This document shows positions 17,042 to 24,661 of a stretch of DNA of 64,000 bases, in pieces; the first letter of the stretch is position 1; each line of letters starts with the position of its first letter. The position numbers were made by a program, and so were the translations under genes. The stretch lies in contig NZ_FWXX01000001.1 of NCBI RefSeq assembly GCF_900176475.1, positions 744,001 to 808,000 on the forward strand, given 5' to 3'. This DNA comes from Tropicibacter naphthalenivorans. GTDB lineage: Bacteria; Pseudomonadota; Alphaproteobacteria; Rhodobacterales; Rhodobacteraceae. The notes below the pieces were generated by a model, which was not told where the DNA came from, searched no databases, and saw only the letters and a list, made by a program, of their open reading frames with translations.

Positions 17042-17802
17042 GCCCTGCGATGACCCTGGAAATCATCACCTCTGACAGCCTGTCCCCCTTTCGTCACGGG
17101 TTCTTTACCCGGCGCGGCGGGGCGTCTTCGGGCATCTTTGCCGGGCTGAACTGCGGCGCGGGGTCTTCTGACCAGTCCGAGATCATCCAGATCAACCGGG
17201 GCCGCGTCGCCGACGCGATGGAGGTCACCCGCGAGGCTCTGATCGGCGTGCATCAGGTGCATTCCGCCGATGTGGTCACCGTCACCGCGCCCCATGACAC
17301 CGCGCCCAAGGCCGACGCCTTGGTCACCGCCACGCCGGGGCTGGCGCTGGCGATCCTCACGGCGGACTGCCAACCGGTGCTGTTTGCCGACGCCGAGGCT
17401 GGCGTTGTCGGCGCGGCGCACGCGGGCTGGCGCGGGGCGATTGATGGCGTGCTAGAGGCCACGGTTGACGCCATGATCGACCTTGGCGCGACGCGCGAAA
17501 ACATCCACGCGGTCATCGGCCCGACCATTTCCCAACGCGCCTACGAGGTCGGCCCCGAGTTCTTTGACAATTTCCTTGCCGAAGATCAGGGCAACGCCCG
17601 CTTTTTCGCCCAAGGCGAGGGCGACCGGATGCTGTTTGACCTGCCCGCCTTTGGCCTTGCGCGGCTGCGCGCCGCCGGGGTTCAGGCGGAATGGACACGC
17701 CATTGCACCTATTCCGACCCGGACCGGTTCTATTCCTACCGCCGCGCGACCCATAACAAAGAGGCGGACTATGGCCGGCTGATTGCCGCCATTCGGGCTT
17801 GA
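17038..17802 (+). CDS. pgeF: Peptidoglycan editing factor PgeF (laccase-domain protein)
   Basis: 254 aa YfiH/PgeF protein. Zn-site residues are in place: GVHQVHSADV, TADCQPVLFAD and GAAHAGWRGAIDG. The C-terminus WTRHCTYSDPDRFYSYRR is also typical. PgeF enzymes remove or prevent misincorporation of L-Ser in the muropeptide stem, and some show polyphenol oxidase or adenosine deaminase activity in vitro. Last gene of the lgt operon. Confidence 0.9.
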   Translation: MSPAMTLEIITSDSLSPFRHGFFTRRGGASSGIFAGLNCGAGSSDQSEIIQINRGRVADAMEVTREALIGVHQVHSADVVTVTAPHDTAPKADALVTATPGLALAILTADCQPVLFADAEAGVVGAAHAGWRGAIDGVLEATVDAMIDLGATRENIHAVIGPTISQRAYEVGPEFFDNFLAEDQGNARFFAQGEGDRMLFDLPAFGLARLRAAGVQAEWTRHCTYSDPDRFYSYRRATHNKEADYGRLIAAIRA

Positions 17803-17955
17803 GTCTTTGCCCCAACTCGCGCCAAAGCTGTACCAAGAAACAATCCCGGTATCGGCGCGATATTATCCCATTGATGTCACAAGTCTGCCCCAATTGGCCG
17901 TCAGTTTGATCCTCAGACAACAAGGCACCACAGCCGAGCAGAGGAAGACACCGCC

Positions 17956-18093
17956 ATGAAAACCCGTTTCATCAAATCCATCGTCGCCACCGCCAAAACC
18001 ACCGAGACCCGCCTGCCGTGGGAACGGGGTGCCCCGCGTGCCGCGATGATCGCCCGCCGCACAGAACAGCAGGACCAGCGCAAGAGCGCCTAA
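17956..18093 (+). CDS. Small conserved basic protein, 45 aa
   Basis: MKTRFIKSIVATAKTTETR begins the product, continuing LPWERGAPRAAMIARR and ending DQRKSA. GAGGA lies 10-15 nt before the ATG and an intrinsic terminator follows the stop, so it is a self-contained transcription unit. I recall near-identical short proteins (MKTRFIKS...LPWERG) in other roseobacters, always unnamed. It is basic, with no signal peptide or membrane segment. Function unknown; a nucleic-acid or ribosome-associated role is only a guess. A longer antisense frame over this region looks spurious. Confidence 0.75.
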   Translation: MKTRFIKSIVATAKTTETRLPWERGAPRAAMIARRTEQQDQRKSA

Positions 18094-18174
18094 GCGATTT
18101 CCACCCGCGCAACAGTGCCCGCGATTCGGACACGCAACGCGTGAATGTGGCAAAGACGTATCCAGATGCTTAAC

Positions 18175-18202
18175 AATGCCTCGCAAATGCGGGGCATTTT
18201 TT
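18175..18202 (+). terminator. Intrinsic terminator after the 45-aa gene
   Basis: AATGCCTCGC and GCGGGGCATT pair around AAAT, followed by a T run. Confidence 0.8.
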
Positions 18203-18354
18203 ATGGAACAGACTGTTAATCCGCACAGGCTTTGACCCGGACGGACGGCTCAGGCAAATTGTTCACAGCAGGAAGTTGCGACAAACTCAAACGTCCTTCT
18301 GTCGTTGTTGGTGGGGGCCAGCACGGATGCGACCTTTCTTTGAAGGGTGCCTTT

Positions 18355-19143
18355 ATGACCAGTCTCCGCCACGGCATTGCTGCCGAACATGCTCTCTCTT
18401 TGCCTATCGCGCCGCGTAGCGATCTCTCTGTCGATGGGCAAGTCCAGCGCACCGCCTCGGTGATGCGCAAATACGATGTCTCGGCCCTGCTGCCTGACCT
18501 CACCGTGTCCTTTCGCCAGATCGTCGCGCCCGCGACCCCCTTGTTCGAGGAATGCGCCTCTGCCTTTGCGCGCGGGACGCTGATCCAGACGGTGAACGGC
18601 CCCGTCGCCGTCGAAGACCTGATGCCCGGCGATTACATCGAAACCGCCAGCGGCTCGGTGCCGGTGACCTGGATCGGCTCGACCACCTATGTGCCGGGGC
18701 ACTCCGAGGGGCAGACCACGCTCAAGGCGCTGACGCGGATCACCGGCGAAGGCTTTGGCTATGGCGCGCCGGGGATGGACGTGCTGTGCGGCCCGGCGGC
18801 GCGGATGATCGTCCGCCACGACAAGCTGCGCAAGCTGCTGGGCCAAGACGCGGTGCTGGCCCCGGTGCAGGATTACGTGGACGGCGACCGCTACCTAGAG
18901 GTGACGCCGGGCGGGACGGTGCAGCTGTACCACCTGATGGTGAACGGCCACACCACGATCAAGGTCGGCGGCGTCGAGTTTGAAACCTACCACCCCGGCA
19001 AAGCCGCCGGTCAGGCGCTTGGCCCGAACCTGCGCGCGCTGTTCCTGTCGATGTTCCCCAACGTGACCGATCTGGACGATTTCGGGCAGGTCAGCATGAC
19101 CCGCACCCAGCGTGAAGTGATCGAGTCGCTGCTGGACACCTAA
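18355..19143 (+). CDS. Hint-domain protein
   Basis: 262 aa. After a 65-residue leader, a Hint (hedgehog/intein) fold begins at SAFARGTLIQTVNGPVAVEDL and runs through GDYIETASG, VTWIG and LYHLMVNGH near the end. In self-processing Hint domains the first residue is Cys; here Ala70 holds that place, with a Cys at 67. Roseobacters carry many such Hint proteins, often attached to secreted repeat proteins; this one has no obvious export signal. GAAGG precedes the ATG. Autoprocessing seems unlikely without the nucleophile; the role is unknown. Confidence 0.8.
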   Translation: MTSLRHGIAAEHALSLPIAPRSDLSVDGQVQRTASVMRKYDVSALLPDLTVSFRQIVAPATPLFEECASAFARGTLIQTVNGPVAVEDLMPGDYIETASGSVPVTWIGSTTYVPGHSEGQTTLKALTRITGEGFGYGAPGMDVLCGPAARMIVRHDKLRKLLGQDAVLAPVQDYVDGDRYLEVTPGGTVQLYHLMVNGHTTIKVGGVEFETYHPGKAAGQALGPNLRALFLSMFPNVTDLDDFGQVSMTRTQREVIESLLDT

Positions 19144-19161
19144 GACTTTGTGACAGCGCAT

Positions 19162-19195
19162 AAAAAAGGGCGGGGACTTCCCCGCCTTCTTTTTT
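19162..19195. terminator. Bidirectional intrinsic terminator
   Basis: GGCGGGG and CCCCGCC pair around ACTT, with A6 on the left and a T-rich run on the right. It serves the convergent Hint and Lrp genes. Confidence 0.88.
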
Positions 19196-19211
19196 GGACG
19201 CTGATTTTCGC

Positions 19212-19712
19212 TTAGGCTGACCGGCTCAGCCGCTCTTCGAGCACGTCGAACGGCACGCCCGGTTCGTCCTTGGCGCCGCGGATCACCAGCGAGGTCTTGA
19301 CGCTCGCCACATTGGGCGCGGTCAGCAGATCGCCGGTCAGAAAGCTCTGGAAGGTCGACAGGTCCGGCGCGACACATTTGAGGATAAAATCCACCTCGCC
19401 GTTCAGCATGTGACACTCGCGCACGAGGGGCCAGTCGCGGCAGCGGGCCTCAAACGCGCTCAGGTCCGACTCGGCCTGGCTTTGCAGACCAACCATCACG
19501 AACACCTGCACCTCAAAGCCCAGCTCGCGCGAATCGACGTCGGCGTGGTAGCCCTTGATAAAGCCCTGCTCTTCCAACACACGCACCCGGCGCAGGCAGG
19601 GCGGCGCGGAAATGCCCACACGCTTGGCCAGCTCGACGTTGGTCATCCGGCCATCCGCCTGCAACTCGGCCAGAATCTTGCGATCAATCGGATCAAGCCG
19701 GTGCGTCGGCAT
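19212..19712 (-). CDS. Lrp/AsnC-family transcriptional regulator
   Basis: 166 aa. N-terminal helix-turn-helix LDPIDRKILAELQADGRMTNVELAKRVGISAPPCLRRVRVLEEQGFI, then the RAM ligand domain (VFVMVGL, VRECHMLNGEVDFILKC). GGGGAG lies 9-14 nt before the ATG. It diverges from trxB. Two 14-bp direct repeats 21 bp apart in the shared promoter region would suit its own octameric, DNA-wrapping mode of binding. Likely an amino-acid-responsive local regulator. Confidence 0.92.
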   Translation of the reverse strand: MPTHRLDPIDRKILAELQADGRMTNVELAKRVGISAPPCLRRVRVLEEQGFIKGYHADVDSRELGFEVQVFVMVGLQSQAESDLSAFEARCRDWPLVRECHMLNGEVDFILKCVAPDLSTFQSFLTGDLLTAPNVASVKTSLVIRGAKDEPGVPFDVLEERLSRSA

Positions 19713-19764
19713 GTGGCACTCTCCCCTCGGATAATTCGCGATTGTTATACCATTTGGCGAGGCG

Positions 19765-19799
19765 CGCGCAATAATCTTTCGCACTCGCGCAATAATCTT
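19765..19799. promoter_or_regulatory. Phased direct repeats at the lrp/trxB divergent promoter
   Basis: CGCGCAATAATCTT occurs at 19765-19778 and again at 19786-19799, exactly 21 bp apart, two helical turns. The AATAATCTT part is the only AT-rich element there. A regulator bound to both would sit on one face of the DNA. Confidence 0.6.
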
Positions 19800-19826
19800 A
19801 ACACTTCATTGGCGCGTGAAGCGTCA

Positions 19827-19854
19827 TTGCACCCGCGCCGCGCATCGCTATATC
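19827..19854 (+). promoter_or_regulatory. Promoter of trxB
   Basis: TTGCAC, 16 bp, TATATC; expected start about 30 nt before the trxB ATG. It lies 28 bp beyond the second direct repeat. Confidence 0.55.
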
Positions 19855-19890
19855 CATAGGGTCAAAATCAGACAAGCAGGAGCGGAACCC

Positions 19891-20880
19891 ATGTCCGACA
19901 CGCGTCACACCAAGGTCCTCATCATCGGCTCTGGCCCCGCCGGCTACACCGCTGGCGTCTACGCGTCGCGCGCCATGCTCGAGCCGATCCTCGTGCAGGG
20001 TCTGGAACCCGGCGGCCAGCTGACAACCACCACCGAGGTGGAAAACTGGCCCGGCGAGAGCGAAATCCAAGGCCCCGAGCTGATGGTCAAGATGGAGGCG
20101 CACGCGCGCGCCATGGGCACCGAGATCATCGGCGACATCATCACCAAGATCGACTTTGACGTGCGTCCCTTTGTGGCGCATGGCGACAGCGGCACCACCT
20201 ACACCGCCGATGCGATCATCCTTGCCACCGGCGCGCGCGCCAAATGGCTGGGTCTGCCGTCCGAAGAGGCGTTCAAGGGCTTTGGCGTGTCCGCTTGCGC
20301 CACCTGCGACGGGTTCTTCTACCGTGGCAAGGAGATCGTCGTAATCGGCGGCGGCAATACGGCGGTCGAAGAGGCGCTGTTCCTGACCAACTTCGCTTCC
20401 AAGGTGACGCTGATCCACCGCCGCGACGAGCTGCGCTCGGAGAAGATCCTTCAGGACCGTCTGTTCAAGAACCCCAAGATCGAGCCGCTGTGGTTCCACC
20501 AGCTGGACGAAGTCGTCGGCACCGACATGCCCAAGGGCGTCACCGGCGTGAAGGTCAAGAACGTGCAAACCGGCGAGATCAGCGAAATCCCCTGCGAAGG
20601 CGTGTTCGTGGCGATCGGCCACGCGCCTGCGAACGAGCTGGTCAAGGACGTGCTGGAAACCCACAATGGCGGCTACGTGAAAACGCAACCCGACAGCACC
20701 GCGACCTCGATCCCCGGCATCTTTGCCGCCGGTGACCTGACCGACCACAAGTACCGTCAGGCGGTGACGAGCGCCGGCATGGGCTGCATGGCCGCGCTGG
20801 AGGCCGAGCGTTGGCTGGCAGAGCAGGACGCCGCGGGCGAGCCGGCCACCGACGTGGCGAACGAGCCCGAGAGCGCCTGA
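19891..20880 (+). CDS. trxB: Thioredoxin reductase
   Basis: 329 aa NADPH- and FAD-dependent flavoenzyme that reduces thioredoxin. FAD-binding [16 protein letters not shown] is at the N-terminus, the redox motif is CATC in [10 protein letters not shown], the NADPH fold [13 protein letters not shown] follows, and the C-terminal FAD motif is [15 protein letters not shown] lies 8 nt before the ATG. Divergent from the Lrp gene and followed by a terminator that runs almost into the P450 start. Confidence 0.95.
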   Translation: MSDTRHTKVLIIGSGPAGYTAGVYASRAMLEPILVQGLEPGGQLTTTTEVENWPGESEIQGPELMVKMEAHARAMGTEIIGDIITKIDFDVRPFVAHGDSGTTYTADAIILATGARAKWLGLPSEEAFKGFGVSACATCDGFFYRGKEIVVIGGGNTAVEEALFLTNFASKVTLIHRRDELRSEKILQDRLFKNPKIEPLWFHQLDEVVGTDMPKGVTGVKVKNVQTGEISEIPCEGVFVAIGHAPANELVKDVLETHNGGYVKTQPDSTATSIPGIFAAGDLTDHKYRQAVTSAGMGCMAALEAERWLAEQDAAGEPATDVANEPESA

Positions 20881-20949
20881 TCGCGCTTAGCGTGTGAGCC
20901 ACGTCACAACCTAGGGCGGGTTTCGCCCACGGTTGAACAAAACTCGTGT

Positions 20950-20986
20950 AGGCTCTTGGGACATCATCGGTTCCAAGAGCCTTTTT
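20950..20986 (+). terminator. Intrinsic terminator of trxB abutting the P450 start codon
   Basis: AGGCTCTTGG and CCAAGAGCCT form a 10-bp stem with a 13-nt loop, followed by a T run. The next ATG begins at 20988, 2 nt after the element. The only Shine-Dalgarno-like purines for that ATG (AAGAG) lie inside the 3' arm. Confidence 0.85.
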
Positions 20987-20987
20987 C

Positions 20988-22298
20988 ATGTCCTCTGCAC
21001 TGGCCCATATCCCCGCCCCAAAGACCCATCCGCTGTTCGGCAACACGCTGGACCTGCTGCGCGACAGCTATGCTTTGCACCGGCATTGCTCGGATACGCT
21101 GGGCGAGGTGTACCGCGTGCATGTGATGGGGCGCTGGCGGGTGGCCTTTGCCTCTGCCGATGCGATGGAGTTTATCCTAACCGATCCCGAACGGCTGTTT
21201 TCCAACCAAAAGGGCTGGGAGTCGCTGCAAGCGCTGTTCCCCGGCGGGCTGATGCTGCGCGATTTCGACGATCACCGGGCGCATCGTCGGATCATGCAGG
21301 CGGCGTTCAAGAAACCCGCCATGGACAACTATCTGGCGATGATGGCCCCGGCGATGGCGCGGATCATGGCCGATTGGCCGCGCGGAAAACCCTTTGATTT
21401 CTACGCCGCGGTCAAGGTGCTGACGCTGCGGCTGGGGGCCAATGTCTTTATGGGGCTGGCGACCGACAATATGGCCACGGGCCGCATGAACGAAGCCTTC
21501 ATGGACGAGGTTGCCGCCACGGTGACGCTGATCCAAAAGCCCCTGCCCTTTACCCGCCGCCGACGGGGTTTGGACGCGCGCATCACCCTGACGGACTATT
21601 TCCGCCAGTTGATCGCCCAGCGGCGTGGCAAGGGCGGGACGGATTTCTTTAGCCAGATGTGCGAGGCCACCGACGACGAAGGCCGCCATTGGACCGATCA
21701 AGAGATCGTCGACCACTTCAATTTCCTGATGATGGCGGCGCATGACACGACGGCTTCGGCGCTGACCACGCTGGCCGAGGCGCTGGCGCTGAACCCCGAC
21801 TGGCAGGATCGTCTGGCGCGCGAGGCGCAGGCGCTTGGCCCCCTGACCCCGGACACGCTGGGGCAGATGACCGCGACTGACCGCGCCTTTCGCGAGGCGC
21901 TGCGGCTGATGCCGCCGGTGCAGATCATCCCGCGCTACGCGCTGCGCGATTTCGAGTGGCAAGGGGTCCGTGTCCCCGCTGGTACGCCGGTGTCGGTGCA
22001 GACCGCTTTGGTGCATCGCAACCCCGACTACTGGACCAACCCGGACGTGTTTGACCCCGACCGGTTCTCGGAAAACCGCGCCGAGGATCGCGCGCATAGG
22101 TACGCCTGGGCCCCCTTTGGCGGCGGCGCGCATAAATGTATCGGGATGCATTTTTCGACCATGCAGGCCAAGGCCTTTGTCCACGCGCTGCTGCCGCATG
22201 TGCGCATCACCGCGCCCAAGGGGGGCGCAAAGCGTTGGAAACGCATGCCAATTCCGCAACCCAAAGGCGGGCTGACCGTGCAACTGACCGCCCGCTAG
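20988..22298 (+). CDS. Cytochrome P450
   Basis: 436 aa haem monooxygenase. The I-helix oxygen-binding motif is AAHDTTAS, the K-helix ExxR is EALR in FREALRLMPP, the PERF-like segment is FDPDRFSENR, and the haem-binding motif is FGGGAHKCIG with Cys384 as the axial ligand. No N-terminal membrane anchor, so probably soluble. The pattern is nearest to the CYP51/CYP120/CYP26-like group; a fatty acid, terpenoid or sterol substrate is possible but not shown. No ferredoxin gene is adjacent. Its start codon abuts a terminator hairpin, so translation may be controlled by that structure. Confidence 0.92.
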   Translation: MSSALAHIPAPKTHPLFGNTLDLLRDSYALHRHCSDTLGEVYRVHVMGRWRVAFASADAMEFILTDPERLFSNQKGWESLQALFPGGLMLRDFDDHRAHRRIMQAAFKKPAMDNYLAMMAPAMARIMADWPRGKPFDFYAAVKVLTLRLGANVFMGLATDNMATGRMNEAFMDEVAATVTLIQKPLPFTRRRRGLDARITLTDYFRQLIAQRRGKGGTDFFSQMCEATDDEGRHWTDQEIVDHFNFLMMAAHDTTASALTTLAEALALNPDWQDRLAREAQALGPLTPDTLGQMTATDRAFREALRLMPPVQIIPRYALRDFEWQGVRVPAGTPVSVQTALVHRNPDYWTNPDVFDPDRFSENRAEDRAHRYAWAPFGGGAHKCIGMHFSTMQAKAFVHALLPHVRITAPKGGAKRWKRMPIPQPKGGLTVQLTAR

Positions 22299-22335
22299 GC
22301 GCAAAATCCTACCGCAGCTTTTACGCAACAAATCG

Positions 22336-22359
22336 CCCCCGATGAATTTCGGGGGTTTT
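22336..22359 (+). terminator. Intrinsic terminator after the P450 gene
   Basis: CCCCCGA and TCGGGGG pair around TGAATT, followed by TTTT. Confidence 0.85.
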
Positions 22360-22380
22360 CTGCGCGCGCAAAGGGTGACA

Positions 22381-22400
22381 TGTGTTCATGCGTGAACACA
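22381..22400 (+). promoter_or_regulatory. Palindromic operator before the winged-helix/sat-cysC frame
   Basis: TGTGTTCATGCGTGAACACA: 8-bp arms around TGCG, nested in an outer GTGAC...GTCAC pair (22375-22379 and 22407-22411). It ends 15 bp before the ATG at 22416. A site for autorepression by the winged-helix protein encoded next is likely. Confidence 0.65.
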
Positions 22401-22415
22401 CATTGAGTCACCGGA

Positions 22416-22793
22416 ATGCGTAAAAGCCCAGACACCACGCCTGCCAAGGCCGCCAAGCCAGAGGACGACCAGCTGTTTTTGCTGCTGCGTCAGCTGGAAA
22501 AGGCCCCCGAGGCAAGCCAGCGCACCATCGCCGAGGCGGTGGGCGTGTCGCTTGGGCGTCTGAACGCACAGCTGCGCGCCGCCACAGACGCGGGGCTTAT
22601 CACCGTCACCGACCGACAAGGGCCTGACCGCCGCCAACGCTTTGCCTATGCGCTGACAGATCAGGGCCACGCCATGATGCAAGGGCTGATCCAGCCCTTT
22701 CTTTCCCGCAAATTCGCCGAATACGCGGCGCTGCACGCAGAGCTGACCGGCTCTGTGGGCGACCTTATGCCTTTGAAATACAGGAGCACCCTG
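22416..22793 (+). CDS. MarR-like (EPS-associated type) winged-helix domain, in frame with sat
   Basis: 126 codons open directly into sat-cysC without a stop. The helix-turn-helix reads LFLLLRQLEKAPEASQRTIAEAVGVSLGRLNAQLRAA, the wing RRQRFAYALTDQG, and the tail RKFAEYAALHAEL matches the EPS-associated MarR-type regulators that I recall as a separate gene of about 110 aa beside sat in relatives. The expected stop is missing and the frame continues through GSVGDLMPLKYRSTL to the sat ATG. It may be a true regulator-enzyme fusion, or one long frame with two starts. The ribosome site for this ATG is weak. Confidence 0.65.
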
Positions 22794-24506
22794 ATGCAAT
22801 CCAACCTCGCCCCCATTCCGGAGCTGTATGTTTCCTACGACAGCGCCCAAAAACTGAAAGTCGAAGCGGCTGAGCTGACCTCGCACGATCTGACGCCGCG
22901 CCAGATCTGCGATCTGGAACTGCTGATGAACGGCGGCTTCAACCCGCTCAAGGGCTTCCTCGGCGAAGAAGACTACAACAGCGTCGTGGAAAACATGCGT
23001 CTGGCCGACGGCACCCTGTGGCCGATGCCGATCACGCTGGACGTGTCCGAAGAGTTCGCCGCCTCCATCGAGGACGGTCAGGACATCGCGCTGCGTGACC
23101 AAGAGGGCGTGATCCTCGGCACCATGACCGTCACCGACAAGTGGGTCCCGAACAAGTCGCGCGAGGCCGAAAAGGTCTTTGGTGCCGATGACGACGCGCA
23201 CCCGGCGGTGAACTACCTGCACAACGTGGCGGGCAAGGTCTATCTGGGCGGTCCCGTGACCGGCATCCAGCAGCCCGTGCACTATGACTTCCGCGGTCGC
23301 CGCGATACCCCGAACGAGCTGCGCGCCTACTTCCGCAAGCTGGGCTGGCGCAAAGTTGTGGCGTTCCAGACCCGCAACCCGCTGCACCGCGCCCACCAGG
23401 AACTGACCTTCCGCGCCGCGAAAGAAGCGCAGGCCAACCTGCTGATCCACCCGGTTGTCGGCATGACCAAGCCGGGCGACGTCGACCACTTTACCCGCGT
23501 GCGCTGCTACGAAGCGGTTCTGGACAAGTACCCGCAGTCCACCACCACCATGTCGCTGCTGAACCTTGCCATGCGGATGGCTGGCCCGCGCGAAGCGGTG
23601 TGGCACGGCCTGATCCGCGCCAACCACGGCTGCACCCACTTTATCGTTGGCCGCGACCACGCTGGCCCCGGCAAGAACTCTGCCGGTGAGGATTTCTACG
23701 GTCCGTATGACGCGCAAGAGCTGTACCGCGCGCACCAGTCGGAAATTGGCTGTGAAATGGTCGACTTCAAGCACATGGTCTACGTGCAGGAACGCGCCCA
23801 GTACGAGCCGGCCGATGAGATCGCCGACAAGGATGACGTGACCATCCTGAACATCTCGGGCACCGAACTGCGCCGCCGCCTGCAAGAGGGTCTGGAAATC
23901 CCCGAGTGGTTCTCCTTCCCCGAGGTGGTCAAGGAACTGCGCAAGACCAAGCCGCCGCGCTCGCAGCAGGGCTTTACCGTGTTTTTCACCGGCTTCTCCG
24001 GGTCGGGCAAGTCCACCATTGCGAACGCTTTGATGGTCAAGCTGATGGAGATGGGTGGCCGCCCGGTGACGCTGCTCGATGGGGACATCGTGCGTAAGAA
24101 CCTGTCGTCCGAGCTGGGCTTTAGCAAAGAGCACCGCGACCTGAACATCCGCCGCATCGGTTATGTCGCGTCTGAAATCACCAAGAACGGCGGCATCGCG
24201 ATCTGCGCGCCCATCGCGCCCTATGCGACCACCCGCCGCGCGGTGCGCGAGGATGTCGAGCAGTTCGGCGCCTTTGTCGAAGTGCACGTTGCGACCAGCC
24301 TCGAGGAATGCGAACGCCGCGACCGCAAGGGTCTGTACAAGCTGGCGCGTGAGGGCAAAATCAAGGAATTCACCGGGATTTCCGACCCTTACGACGTGCC
24401 GCAGAACCCCGAGCTGTCGGTTGAAACCGAGAACGTCGAGGTGGACAACTGCGCCCACCAGGTGATCCTCAAGCTGGAAAGCATGGGTCTGATCGCCGCG
24501 CAATAA
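22794..24506 (+). CDS. Bifunctional sulfate adenylyltransferase/adenylylsulfate kinase
   Basis: 570 aa, counted from an ATG with CAGGAG 8 nt upstream. The N-terminal ATP sulfurylase part has FQTRNPLHRAHQ (QxRN and LHxxH) and GRDHAGPG. The C-terminal APS kinase (about residues 390-570) has Walker A GFSGSGKST, LDGDIVRKNL and ICAPIAPYA. It makes APS and then PAPS from sulfate and ATP, feeding cysteine synthesis or sulfation. The frame is open 126 codons further upstream into a winged-helix domain; transcription probably starts before that domain and is controlled by the dyad at 22381-22400. Confidence 0.93.
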   Translation: MQSNLAPIPELYVSYDSAQKLKVEAAELTSHDLTPRQICDLELLMNGGFNPLKGFLGEEDYNSVVENMRLADGTLWPMPITLDVSEEFAASIEDGQDIALRDQEGVILGTMTVTDKWVPNKSREAEKVFGADDDAHPAVNYLHNVAGKVYLGGPVTGIQQPVHYDFRGRRDTPNELRAYFRKLGWRKVVAFQTRNPLHRAHQELTFRAAKEAQANLLIHPVVGMTKPGDVDHFTRVRCYEAVLDKYPQSTTTMSLLNLAMRMAGPREAVWHGLIRANHGCTHFIVGRDHAGPGKNSAGEDFYGPYDAQELYRAHQSEIGCEMVDFKHMVYVQERAQYEPADEIADKDDVTILNISGTELRRRLQEGLEIPEWFSFPEVVKELRKTKPPRSQQGFTVFFTGFSGSGKSTIANALMVKLMEMGGRPVTLLDGDIVRKNLSSELGFSKEHRDLNIRRIGYVASEITKNGGIAICAPIAPYATTRRAVREDVEQFGAFVEVHVATSLEECERRDRKGLYKLAREGKIKEFTGISDPYDVPQNPELSVETENVEVDNCAHQVILKLESMGLIAAQ

Positions 24507-24524
24507 GCGCTAAGGCAAAAGAAG

Positions 24525-24552
24525 AGGCCGGGGCATGTCCCCGGCCTTTTTG
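24525..24552 (+). terminator. Intrinsic terminator of sat-cysC
   Basis: GGCCGGGG and CCCCGGCC pair around CATGT, followed by TTTTTGTTT. Confidence 0.9.
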
Positions 24553-24580
24553 TTTGGCGCGCGTCGGCGCGGCGCTGAGC

Positions 24581-24600
24581 GTTCTAAAACTGGTTAGAAC
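24581..24600. promoter_or_regulatory. 20-bp dyad upstream of the Hint pseudogene
   Basis: GTTCTAAAACTGGTTAGAAC has perfect 7-bp arms with a 6-bp centre. It lies 61 bp before the Hint ATG and just after the sat-cysC terminator. Size and shape fit an activator or repressor site; the regulator is unknown. Confidence 0.45.
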
Positions 24601-24661
24601 TTTACCTGATAAGCTTGTGTTCATGGATTTGCGGTCTTCTGCCCGAAACGGAGATGGCCGT

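Noticed and set aside
17863-18186. 107-codon minus-strand frame over the 45-codon gene
   Set aside because: It runs through both the terminator side and the promoter of the small gene, has no good ribosome site, and the plus-strand product has a recognised start pattern.
22386-24503. 705-codon open frame antisense to sat-cysC
   Set aside because: It mirrors a strongly coding plus strand in GC-rich DNA, has no family motif and no ribosome site. Such antisense frames are common shadows here.
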